From: an uncultured Blautia sp.
Lineage (GTDB): Bacteria > Bacillota > Clostridia > Lachnospirales > Lachnospiraceae
NCBI GenBank assembly: GCA_934358405.1
Contig: CAKRKL010000105.1
Span: 1 to 6,906 of the forward strand
Reading direction: 5' to 3'
Length of the DNA stretch: 6,906 nucleotides
The notes below the pieces were generated by a model. That model was not told where the DNA came from, ran no database searches, and worked only from the letters and a program-made list of their open reading frames with translations. Below, in pieces: positions 1 through 5,517 of the stretch. How positions within the stretch are numbered: position 1 is the first letter of the stretch; every line of letters begins with the position of its first letter. A program made the translations under genes and the position numbers.

Positions 1-30
1 GTCAAAATCTTTATTACAGATCAGAATTTC

Positions 31-36
31 AGGAGG
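31..36 (+). promoter_or_regulatory. Shine-Dalgarno site of the DUF896 gene
   Basis: AGGAGG lies 8 bases before the ATG at 45. This consensus site supports that start over the in-frame ATG at 57. No promoter can be seen in the 30 bases to its left, so the operon promoter lies outside the window. Confidence 0.85.
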
Positions 37-44
37 AGTAAGAT

Positions 45-266
45 ATGGATAATACAATGATTGATCGAATCAATACACTTCATCACAAGGCACAGAGCGT
101 TGGTCTTACAGAGGAAGAGAAGGCAGAGCAGGCCAGACTTCGCAGGGAATATATTGAGACGATTAAGATGAACCTGCGCAGCCATCTGGATAACATTGAC
201 ATTCAGGAGGCTGACGGCACCATTGTGAATCTTGGAGAAAAATATGGAAGAAAAAAGACTCATTAG
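45..266 (+). CDS. DUF896 / UPF0291 family small cytosolic protein (YnzC-like)
   Basis: This is a 73-residue soluble protein with no signal peptide or membrane segment. Residues 20-37 carry the family hallmark G-L-T-E-E-E-K-A-E-Q followed by L-R-R-E-Y-I. A second conserved block, L-R-x-H-L-D-N-I, lies near residues 44-51, and the tail is basic (K-Y-G-R-K-K). Length and pattern fit DUF896, whose Bacillus member YnzC is a short helical-hairpin protein of unknown biochemical role. YnzC is encoded in an SOS-induced operon in B. subtilis; nothing here shows such control. The start at 45 is chosen because AGGAGG at 31-36 sits 8 bases upstream. The 3' end overlaps the folate gene by 23 bases, so it is the first visible gene of a coupled operon. 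Family assignment is confident; function is unknown. Confidence 0.9.
   Translation: MDNTMIDRINTLHHKAQSVGLTEEEKAEQARLRREYIETIKMNLRSHLDNIDIQEADGTIVNLGEKYGRKKTH
234..237 (+). promoter_or_regulatory. Shine-Dalgarno that sets the folate cyclo-ligase start
   Basis: GGAG ends 6 bases before the ATG at 244 and overlaps the alternative TTG at 232. The TTG start would therefore have no properly spaced site of its own. The element lies within the coding sequence of the DUF896 gene, consistent with translational coupling. Confidence 0.65.
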
Positions 267-816
267 GAAGCAGATTTTTGCTGTCAGGAAGCAGTGCACC
301 GACCAGCAGATAGAAGACTGGAGCCGCAGGCTGACCAAGCAGGTCCTGAAGCTTCCGCAGTTTTTGCAGGCAGACCGTATTATGGCTTACGCAGATTACA
401 ATCACGAGGTTATGACCCGGTTCATCATTGAAGAGGCCTGGAAGGCTGGCAAGGAGGTAGCCGTTCCTAAGGTGGTCGGAAAGGATATGATCTTTTACCG
501 CCTTACAGATTTCTCCCAGCTTGCTCCCGGCTATTTCGGAATACCGGAGCCAGTTGGCAACGAAGTGGTGGACTGGGAGGATGCTCTTATGATCATGCCC
601 GGTGTTGCCTTTGACAGAGAGAACCACAGAGTAGGCTATGGAGGTGGCTTTTACGACCGCTTTTTGGAAAAGCATCCGCACATTAAGCGAGTTGCAGTTG
701 CCTTTGATTTTCAGCTTTTGGAACAGGTTCCCACAGAACCTACAGATATCTGTCCACAGATTCTTGTGACAGAGAAGGAGGTTATTAACAGGGAAGGAGA
801 ATTTACAGATGAATGA
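244..816 (+). CDS. fau: 5-formyltetrahydrofolate cyclo-ligase (methenyltetrahydrofolate synthetase)
   Basis: This is a 190-residue cytosolic enzyme of the YgfA/MTHFS family. The family converts 5-formyl-THF plus ATP to 5,10-methenyl-THF, ADP and phosphate, returning the stored folate to the one-carbon pool. The N-terminal basic helix (K8, R15 region) matches the family's ATP/phosphate-binding end. G-Y-F-G-I-P-E-P (96-103) is the conserved substrate-pocket motif. M-P-G-V-A-F-D (118-124), followed by [10 protein letters not shown] (130-139), is the diagnostic glycine-rich nucleotide loop. Length is normal for the family. An in-frame TTG at 232 would add four residues, but GGAG at 234-237 sits 6 bases before the ATG at 244, so that ATG is preferred. 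The gene starts inside the DUF896 gene and its last 8 bases overlap proA. Names in use include fau, ygfA and fthC. Confidence 0.95.
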   Translation: MEEKRLIRKQIFAVRKQCTDQQIEDWSRRLTKQVLKLPQFLQADRIMAYADYNHEVMTRFIIEEAWKAGKEVAVPKVVGKDMIFYRLTDFSQLAPGYFGIPEPVGNEVVDWEDALMIMPGVAFDRENHRVGYGGGFYDRFLEKHPHIKRVAVAFDFQLLEQVPTEPTDICPQILVTEKEVINREGEFTDE

Positions 817-2059
817 AATGCTGCAGACCTTGGGTCAAAATGCCCGCGAGGCGGAGGTGATCCTTCGCAATCTTGATACTGCCAAGAAAAATCAGATTCT
901 TGAGGCTGTTGCAGACCGTCTTGTGACGGATGCAGGGGTGCTTCTTGATGCGAATGCCATTGATGTGGAGAATGGCAGAAATAACCAGATGCCGGAAGGC
1001 CTTATAGACCGTCTGATGCTTACACAGGCGAGAATAGAAGGGATGGCAGAGGGACTGCGCCAGGTTGTCTCTCTGGAGGATCCTGTAGGGGAAGTGACCG
1101 GAATGAAGAAGCGTCCCAACGGACTTATGATCGGTCAGAAAAGGGTTCCTCTTGGCGTGATCGGCATTATTTATGAAGCCAGACCAAATGTTACCGCAGA
1201 TGCCTTTGCCCTTTGCTTCAAGACCGGTAATGCCGTGATCCTTAAGGGCGGAAGTGATGCGATCCATTCCAATACTGCCATTGTAAACTGTATCCGCAGT
1301 GCACTTAAGGCAGAGGGAATTACAGAGAATGCGATTTCCCTTATTGAAGATACCTCCAGGGAAACCACAGCAGAATTTATGAAGATGAATGAATATGTGG
1401 ATGTACTGATTCCAAGGGGCGGCAGGGGACTTATTAAGGCTGTAGTCAATAACAGTACGATCCCGGTAATTGAGACTGGTACAGGAAACTGCCATATCTA
1501 TGTGGATGAAAGCGCAGACCTGGACATGGCCGCTGATATTGTGATGAATGCCAAGACCCAGAGGGTCGGGGTGTGCAATGCCTGTGAGTCTCTTTTGGTT
1601 CACGAGAAGGTGAAGGATGCCTTTCTTCCGGTTCTGGCCGAAAGGCTTCGTTCCAAGAATGTGGAAATGCGTGCAGATGAAGAAGCCAGGGCGCTGATCC
1701 CGGATGCAGTTTCTGCCACAGAAGAGGATTGGGGAACCGAATACCTGGATTATATCCTTTCTATTAAGGTGGTCAGCTCTGTAGAGGAAGCCATTGCCCA
1801 CATCAATCATTATAATACAGGACATTCCGAAGCAATCATTACCAGGGATTACAGCAATGCTCAGAAATTCCTGGATGAAGTGGATGCAGCAGCTGTTTAT
1901 GTGAATGCCTCTACACGCTTTACCGATGGATTTGAGTTTGGATTTGGCGCAGAGATCGGAATCAGCACCCAGAAGCTTCATGCCCGTGGTCCTATGGGAC
2001 TTCTGGCTCTTACCTCCACAAAATATATCATTTATGGTAACGGACAGATTCGTTCATAG
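809..2059 (+). CDS. proA: Glutamate-5-semialdehyde dehydrogenase (gamma-glutamyl phosphate reductase)
   Basis: This is a complete 416-residue cytosolic enzyme for the second step of proline synthesis. It reduces gamma-glutamyl phosphate, made by ProB, with NADPH to glutamate-5-semialdehyde, which cyclises to pyrroline-5-carboxylate. Several ProA signatures are visible. [15 protein letters not shown] lies at about 115-129, and L-K-G-G-S-D at 145-150. I-P-R-G-G is at 201-205 and [10 protein letters not shown] at about 224-233. The catalytic cysteine is C256 in V-G-V-C-N-A-C-E, and the C-terminal block [11 protein letters not shown] followed by H-A-R-G-P-M-G-L is intact. AAGGAGA at 794-800 precedes the ATG. 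The start overlaps the end of the folate gene in ATGAATGA. No proB is visible; it may lie left of the window. Length and motifs show no damage. Confidence 0.98.
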   Translation: MNEMLQTLGQNAREAEVILRNLDTAKKNQILEAVADRLVTDAGVLLDANAIDVENGRNNQMPEGLIDRLMLTQARIEGMAEGLRQVVSLEDPVGEVTGMKKRPNGLMIGQKRVPLGVIGIIYEARPNVTADAFALCFKTGNAVILKGGSDAIHSNTAIVNCIRSALKAEGITENAISLIEDTSRETTAEFMKMNEYVDVLIPRGGRGLIKAVVNNSTIPVIETGTGNCHIYVDESADLDMAADIVMNAKTQRVGVCNACESLLVHEKVKDAFLPVLAERLRSKNVEMRADEEARALIPDAVSATEEDWGTEYLDYILSIKVVSSVEEAIAHINHYNTGHSEAIITRDYSNAQKFLDEVDAAAVYVNASTRFTDGFEFGFGAEIGISTQKLHARGPMGLLALTSTKYIIYGNGQIRS

Positions 2060-2060
2060 T

Positions 2061-2089
2061 TTGATTTTTAAAATAAAATATGCTATACT
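2061..2089 (+). promoter_or_regulatory. Sigma-A-type promoter with extended -10 for the surface protein gene
   Basis: TTGATT (2061-2066) and TATACT (2084-2089) are separated by 17 bases. TGC directly before the -10 box (2081-2083) gives an extended -10. Transcription would begin near 2096, leaving a leader of about 50 bases. The -35 box starts only two bases after the proA stop, and no terminator hairpin is seen between the two genes, so read-through from the proA operon is also possible. Confidence 0.7.
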
Positions 2090-2129
2090 GGACTTCGATG
2101 TTAATACTTAATATGGGGGACTCATTTAT

Positions 2130-2136
2130 AAGGAGG
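2130..2136 (+). promoter_or_regulatory. Shine-Dalgarno of the surface protein gene
   Basis: AAGGAGG matches the consensus and lies 10 bases before the ATG at 2147. This start yields a complete signal peptide, which confirms it. Confidence 0.85.
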
Positions 2137-2146
2137 ACTTTTTGAA

Positions 2147-2227
2147 ATGAAAAAAAAGCAGATTTTAGCGCTGATCATGGCCGGAACTCTTGCTGCCGGA
2201 ATGGCTCCGGCAACCATGGCATTTGCA
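2147..2227 (+). other. Sec signal peptide coding region
   Basis: This region encodes residues 1-27: M-K-K-K, a run of hydrophobic and small residues (I-L-A-L-I-M-A-G-T-L-A-A-G), and an A-x-A type signal peptidase I site (A25-F-A27) before E28. There is no lipobox cysteine, so it is not a lipoprotein. Confidence 0.85.
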
Positions 2228-4423
2228 GAGGCAGATAGCCAGGCTGTGACAGCAGAAGATACAGCAGCCGAGCAGATGGAAGAGGGTACCGAGCAGGTAT
2301 CTGAGGAGGCACCGGCAGAGGAAGGTGCTGCAGCGGAAGAACCGACACAAGCTCCTGCCACCGAAGAACCGACAACGCAGGAACCGGCAGCACAGGAACC
2401 ATCAGCACAGGAGCCGGCCCAGGAGCCAACTCAGGCACCGGCAGATACTCCGGCAGCGGAGAATCAGAATACAGACAACAGCCAGAATGACGGCTTCAAC
2501 AGCGGAACAGCAGAAGCACAGGAAGCAGGAGCTTCTGAGACTGCTAATCCTGCTGAGGGTACTACAGGAACAGAAGAAGGAACCGAGGAAGCAGCATCAG
2601 CAGGTAAGATTTACTTCCAGGATAGCGAGGGCAATCAGACAGAGTGCGCTACCCTGGCAGATGCTATTTCAATGGCACCGGCGAACGCAGACAAGAATGC
2701 AGCACCTTCCCAGATCCTTATAACAGGTACCATTGAGCTTTCCGAAACAATTACCATTGCCGACAGCAGAAATGTTTCTATTGCAGCGGCAGAGGATGGC
2801 GCTGTGATCAAGCGTGCAGATGGTTTTCTGGGCGACATGTTCCTGATCACAGGAGAGAATACAGCATTCCAGTTTGGCACAGGCAAGAATGGAGATACGA
2901 TTTTATCATTGACTGTAGATGCATCATCTGTCAACGATGCCACAGGCTCTATTGTTTCTCTTGAAAAAGGCTACTTTGGAATGTCCGATGGCGTAACCCT
3001 GACCGGCAGCCGTACCAGCGCTCCCGGCTCTGCAATCTACAATCAGGGCGGAAGCATTGGTCTTGGAGGCGGAACTGTTACAGAGAACCAGTCTCTGGAC
3101 AGTGTAGTTGGCGGTGCAATTTACAGTGAAGGTGAGATCCGTGTATCCGGCAATGTGATCGTAAGCGATAATAAGGATGACGGAATCCATGACAACAGTA
3201 TTGTTTTAAGCGGTGAGAAGGCATATATTGCAGCAATCGGAGAGCTTTCTGAAACAGCAGACCTTCAGGTAAGAAGAACAGATGCAGATACTGTGAAGCT
3301 GTTTGTCACACTTGGCAAGGATGCAGAAGGAAATACACATACTACTTTGGAGAATGTGCTGGCACATGTACATTATCTGGATTCTGACAAATATACAGTC
3401 AATGCCAAGACAGGTGAGCTTGAGGAAGTGAAGGCTCCTACTGTCAGTGCCATGAAGCTGATTGCTGATTCACTTGCATGGGATGCTGCATATGACCATA
3501 CGGTGAACCTTGTATTCCATACAAATGATGAGGGCTCCGGCGGCAAATATTATGCAACCTGGGTAAAGAAATCCCAGGATACCCCAAGCTTTGAGGAAGT
3601 GAAGAAGAACTATATCGCTTCAAATGATATTGTGACAAAGGCTGAAATTCAGTTTACAAATGTTGACTATGACACAGACATTAAGGTTGTTGTCTATGGT
3701 GTGGATTCCAAGGGAATGGAGGCTGCGAAGCCGCTTGTACTAACTCTGGAGGGTAAGGCAACTCCTACAGAGGATCCGGTTGAGCCAACACCTACCACAC
3801 GTCCGGCACTTACTCCTCCTGTAACTGACAGTAAGGTAACAGGACTTGAGGAAGCTCTGGCATTCTATCCGAAGACAATGTACAATTTCAAGGTTGTCGG
3901 CGCAGGAACAGATAATACAAGTCCGGTTAAGGGAGATACCAAATGGATTCCTTATGGATGGAGTATGAGCAAGGATAATATCCGCAGCGGCTATGAGAAG
4001 AGCTTTTCCATTGGAAACCAGTATGGTATTAAAGATGCCAAGACCTTTAAGATGTATATTTTCTTCCAGAAATACATATATAACGGTACTGACTGGGTAG
4101 CTGTATCCGGCGTTCAGGAGGCTCTTGAGCAGAAGTTCTACTCTAAGGCAATTGAATTTACTGTAACACCATCTGTCACGGTAACATCAGCTCCTTCAGA
4201 CGATAATGGCACCGGCGGGGGCAGCTATGATGGAGGCTCCGGAGACGGCAGTGATACAGATCCTGAGAATCATGATGGGGACAGTAGCGATACAGGCTCT
4301 TCTTCTGCAACCAATGCAAGAACAGCCGATAATTCTCCAATCGCAACCATGATGATGCTTGCAAGTCTTTCCCTTGTTGCAGGCGGATATGTTCTGGTAA
4401 GAAAGAGAAAGAAAGAGGATTAA
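2147..4423 (+). CDS. Large secreted, probably cell-wall-anchored surface protein with beta-helix-like region
   Basis: This is a 758-residue exported protein. Residues 1-27 form a classical signal peptide: K-K-K, a hydrophobic core, and a likely cleavage at A-F-A|E. Residues 28-152 are acidic low-complexity sequence rich in E, A, P, T and Q, with Q-E-P repeats at 78-98. Residues 153 to about 390 are rich in short beta strands and G-G / G-x-A-I-Y motifs (S-A-I-Y-N-Q-G-G near 295-302; G-G-A-I-Y-S-E near 322-328). This suggests a right-handed beta-helix like that of pectate-lyase-fold adhesins. Residues 430-537 look like a fibronectin/Ig-type beta sandwich (V-V-V-Y-G-V-D-S-K-G-M at 514-524). A P/T linker (539-563) leads to an unrecognised aromatic-rich domain (564-674). 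A Gly/Ser/Asp spacer (684-720) precedes the anchor. Only one cysteine (C167) is present. Adhesion or glycan contact is inference from architecture; no catalytic residues were identified. It is flanked by its own promoter and terminator. Confidence 0.85.
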   Translation: MKKKQILALIMAGTLAAGMAPATMAFAEADSQAVTAEDTAAEQMEEGTEQVSEEAPAEEGAAAEEPTQAPATEEPTTQEPAAQEPSAQEPAQEPTQAPADTPAAENQNTDNSQNDGFNSGTAEAQEAGASETANPAEGTTGTEEGTEEAASAGKIYFQDSEGNQTECATLADAISMAPANADKNAAPSQILITGTIELSETITIADSRNVSIAAAEDGAVIKRADGFLGDMFLITGENTAFQFGTGKNGDTILSLTVDASSVNDATGSIVSLEKGYFGMSDGVTLTGSRTSAPGSAIYNQGGSIGLGGGTVTENQSLDSVVGGAIYSEGEIRVSGNVIVSDNKDDGIHDNSIVLSGEKAYIAAIGELSETADLQVRRTDADTVKLFVTLGKDAEGNTHTTLENVLAHVHYLDSDKYTVNAKTGELEEVKAPTVSAMKLIADSLAWDAAYDHTVNLVFHTNDEGSGGKYYATWVKKSQDTPSFEEVKKNYIASNDIVTKAEIQFTNVDYDTDIKVVVYGVDSKGMEAAKPLVLTLEGKATPTEDPVEPTPTTRPALTPPVTDSKVTGLEEALAFYPKTMYNFKVVGAGTDNTSPVKGDTKWIPYGWSMSKDNIRSGYEKSFSIGNQYGIKDAKTFKMYIFFQKYIYNGTDWVAVSGVQEALEQKFYSKAIEFTVTPSVTVTSAPSDDNGTGGGSYDGGSGDGSDTDPENHDGDSSDTGSSSATNARTADNSPIATMMMLASLSLVAGGYVLVRKRKKED
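2336..2440 (+). repeat. Degenerate in-frame repeats encoding E/Q-E-P units
   Basis: Residues 64-98 are built from short imperfect units: E-E-P-T-Q-A-P, E-E-P-T-T, Q-E-P-A-A, Q-E-P-S-A, Q-E-P-A, Q-E-P-T and Q-A-P. In DNA the core is CAG-GAA/GAG-CC(N) with a 12-15 base period from 2378 on. Third-base differences between units show the array is not a perfect recent duplication. The product would be an extended, acidic, wall-spanning stalk near the mature N terminus. Confidence 0.75.
4316..4420 (+). other. Non-canonical sortase-type sorting signal of the surface protein
   Basis: Residues 724-732 read A-R-T-A-D-N-S-P-I. A hydrophobic span follows (about 733-751), then the basic tail R-K-R-K-K-E-D. 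The tripartite layout is that of a sortase substrate, but L-P-x-T-G is absent. The motif resembles the T-G-D-x-x-P-I signals common in Clostridia, with alanine in place of glycine after the threonine. If no sortase uses it, the span would act as a simple C-terminal membrane anchor. Confidence 0.6.
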
Positions 4424-4440
4424 TGATACCATTTTATTTA

Positions 4441-4468
4441 AAGGCAGGTCATTTTGACCTGCCTTTTT
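4441..4468 (+). terminator. Rho-independent terminator after the surface protein gene
   Basis: AAGGCAGGTCA (4441-4451) and TGACCTGCCTT (4455-4465) form a perfect 11-bp stem with a TTT loop. The 3' side runs straight into a T tract (4464-4468). It starts 18 bases after the stop codon at 4423. Confidence 0.93.
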
Positions 4469-4471
4469 GCA

Positions 4472-4477
4472 TATAAT
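4472..4477 (+). promoter_or_regulatory. Possible -10 box for the M14-like gene
   Basis: TATAAT is a perfect consensus and would place the start of transcription near 4484, at the foot of the leader hairpin. The matching -35 is poor: at 16-18 base spacing there is only T-rich sequence. TTGACC at 4454-4459 is too close (12 bases), and it pairs only with the weaker TAATAC at 4477-4482 (17 bases). The region overlaps the preceding terminator, so a separate promoter is needed but its exact position is uncertain. Confidence 0.45.
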
Positions 4478-4481
4478 AATA

Positions 4482-4543
4482 CTGCGGCGGGGACAGGCTG
4501 GTACGTAAGATGCAATACTGCCTGAGATTTTTCCCCGCTGCAG
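4482..4543 (+). promoter_or_regulatory. Long leader hairpin reaching into the ribosome binding site of the M14-like gene
   Basis: CTGCGGCGGGGA (4482-4493) pairs with TCCCCGCTGCAG (4532-4543) over 12 bp, with one G-U wobble. Inside it, CAGGC (4494-4498) pairs with GCCTG (4520-4524), leaving a 7-base bulge on the 3' side (4525-4531). GTA/TAC (4501-4503/4516-4518) can extend the inner stem to a 12-base loop. The outer stem ends within the Shine-Dalgarno AGGAGG (4542-4547), six bases before the ATG. No T tract follows, so it is not a terminator. I do not recognise a known riboswitch class. Translational control is inference. Confidence 0.55.
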
Positions 4544-4553
4544 GAGGGAAATT

Positions 4554-5477
4554 ATGTTATCAGAAATAAAAAAAGAACAGACAAATATCTGTACATATGA
4601 AAAGCTTTACTACACATTGTGGGAGCTTGCAGGGCGTTATGGCAGCTTTTGCCAGTTTCGGGCAGTGGGAAACAGTCATGATGACAGGCTGATCCCTATG
4701 CTGGAGGTGGGAAGCGGCTCACAGATGATTTTCTGTGTAGCTGGAATTGACGGAACGCAGAGACTGCTTCCACAGCTTTTGACGAAGATGGCAGAAGAAT
4801 ACTGCCGCAACTATGAATGTAACTGGCAGCTTGAAGACTTCTATCCGGTAAGAAAGCTGCTGGACAACATTCGGATTTGTTTTATTCCTGTTTTAAATCC
4901 GGATGGTTATGAAATAAATCAGAATGGTTTTGCTTCCATTCGAAATCCTATTTACCGGCAGATGCTAAGAATGCAGAGTATTCCCGCAAAGGATTTCGGA
5001 TACAATGCAAGGGGTGTGGATATCTGCCATAATTTTCCAACGGTTCATTATATCCGCTCCCGCATGGGGGAGGAGCCGGGAAGTGAGAATGAGACAAAGG
5101 CACTGATCCGGATCGTACAGGAATATGGAGGGAGAGGCCTTATCACCTTCGGACAGACAGGAAGGGAAATTGTATATTATCACGGTGAAATGAGTCTTGG
5201 CGGTCTGTCGAAATCCTACCGCCTTGCCAGGCATATGCAAAAAACCTCATCCTATCACCTGGAAAAGGAACCGGACGCATCGGGACCTGGTAAAAAGTTT
5301 AAAGGGATGGGAACACCGGAGCAATATTATATTCAGACAATAAAACAGCCAGCCTTTCGCATCAAGGTTCCCTCTTTGGGGGAAGGTGGAAAGACTGGCG
5401 AAGAAAACAGACAGAGCATTTATGAAGAAATCCATCTGCTTCCATTGGAATATATTTTTTCGCTGGTAAACGGATAG
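4554..5477 (+). CDS. M14 metallocarboxypeptidase-fold protein, apparently catalytically dead
   Basis: This 307-residue protein has no signal peptide or membrane helix, so it is probably cytosolic. The M14 scaffold is recognisable in order: V-G-N-S-x-D-D-R-L-I-P (38-48), C-V-A-G-I-D-G-T-Q (61-69), I-P-V-L-N-P-D-G-Y (111-119), N-A-R-G-V-D (151-156) with N-F-P (160-162), P-G-S-E-N-E-T-K-A-L (175-184), and T-P-E-Q-Y-Y (254-259). Known active members use H-x-x-E plus a later H for zinc, N-R for the substrate carboxylate, and a late catalytic E. Here these align with D66/Q69, G200, C158-H159 and K271, so every key residue is changed, while Tyr248 of carboxypeptidase A may be kept as Y258 or Y259. 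The frame is open end to end with a consensus Shine-Dalgarno (4542-4547), so it is not a recent pseudogene. Related active bacterial enzymes cut gamma-D-glutamyl bonds in peptidoglycan peptides. The role here is unknown; a binding or regulatory role is inference. Confidence 0.75.
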   Translation: MLSEIKKEQTNICTYEKLYYTLWELAGRYGSFCQFRAVGNSHDDRLIPMLEVGSGSQMIFCVAGIDGTQRLLPQLLTKMAEEYCRNYECNWQLEDFYPVRKLLDNIRICFIPVLNPDGYEINQNGFASIRNPIYRQMLRMQSIPAKDFGYNARGVDICHNFPTVHYIRSRMGEEPGSENETKALIRIVQEYGGRGLITFGQTGREIVYYHGEMSLGGLSKSYRLARHMQKTSSYHLEKEPDASGPGKKFKGMGTPEQYYIQTIKQPAFRIKVPSLGEGGKTGEENRQSIYEEIHLLPLEYIFSLVNG

Positions 5478-5498
5478 AATAAGTGGCAAAAGACCTTT

Positions 5499-5517
5499 TG
5501 ACACTCCTGTCATTTTT
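5499..5517 (+). terminator. Weak possible terminator after the M14-like gene
   Basis: TGACA (5499-5503) and TGTCA (5508-5512) form a 5-bp stem with a CTCC loop, followed by TTTTT (5513-5517). The T run overlaps the last codon of the convergent transporter gene. The stem is short and A/T-rich. A competing weaker hairpin, CAAAA/TTTTG (5487-5491/5496-5500), overlaps it. Confidence 0.35.

Noticed and set aside
3..41. Possible 3' end of an upstream gene, with TAA at 39-41
   Set aside because: All three plus-strand frames are open at the window edge for about 36 bases and the thirteen codons match no family I can name. A proB end is possible by context but cannot be shown.
163..681. A 172-codon open frame antisense to the DUF896 and folate genes
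   Set aside because: It covers two well-supported plus-strand genes, shows no known motif, and has no separate promoter or Shine-Dalgarno.
803..1981. A 392-codon open frame antisense to proA
   Set aside because: It lies exactly opposite a fully conserved proA. Its product is rich in Cys, His and Ile with no recognisable domain or good ribosome binding site, as expected for a mirror frame of a biased coding sequence.
2060..2146. Search for a terminator or riboswitch between proA and the surface protein gene
   Set aside because: Only the promoter and the Shine-Dalgarno are visible. No stem with a T tract and no structured leader of useful length was found.
4554..5477. Reading the M14-like gene as an active zinc carboxypeptidase
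   Set aside because: The H-x-x-E motif reads D-G-T-Q, and the third ligand and catalytic Glu positions are Gly and Lys, so a plain peptidase label would mislead.
5498..5503. TTGACA, a perfect -35 hexamer
   Set aside because: There is no -10-like sequence 16-18 bases downstream, and it points into the 3' end of the convergent transporter gene.
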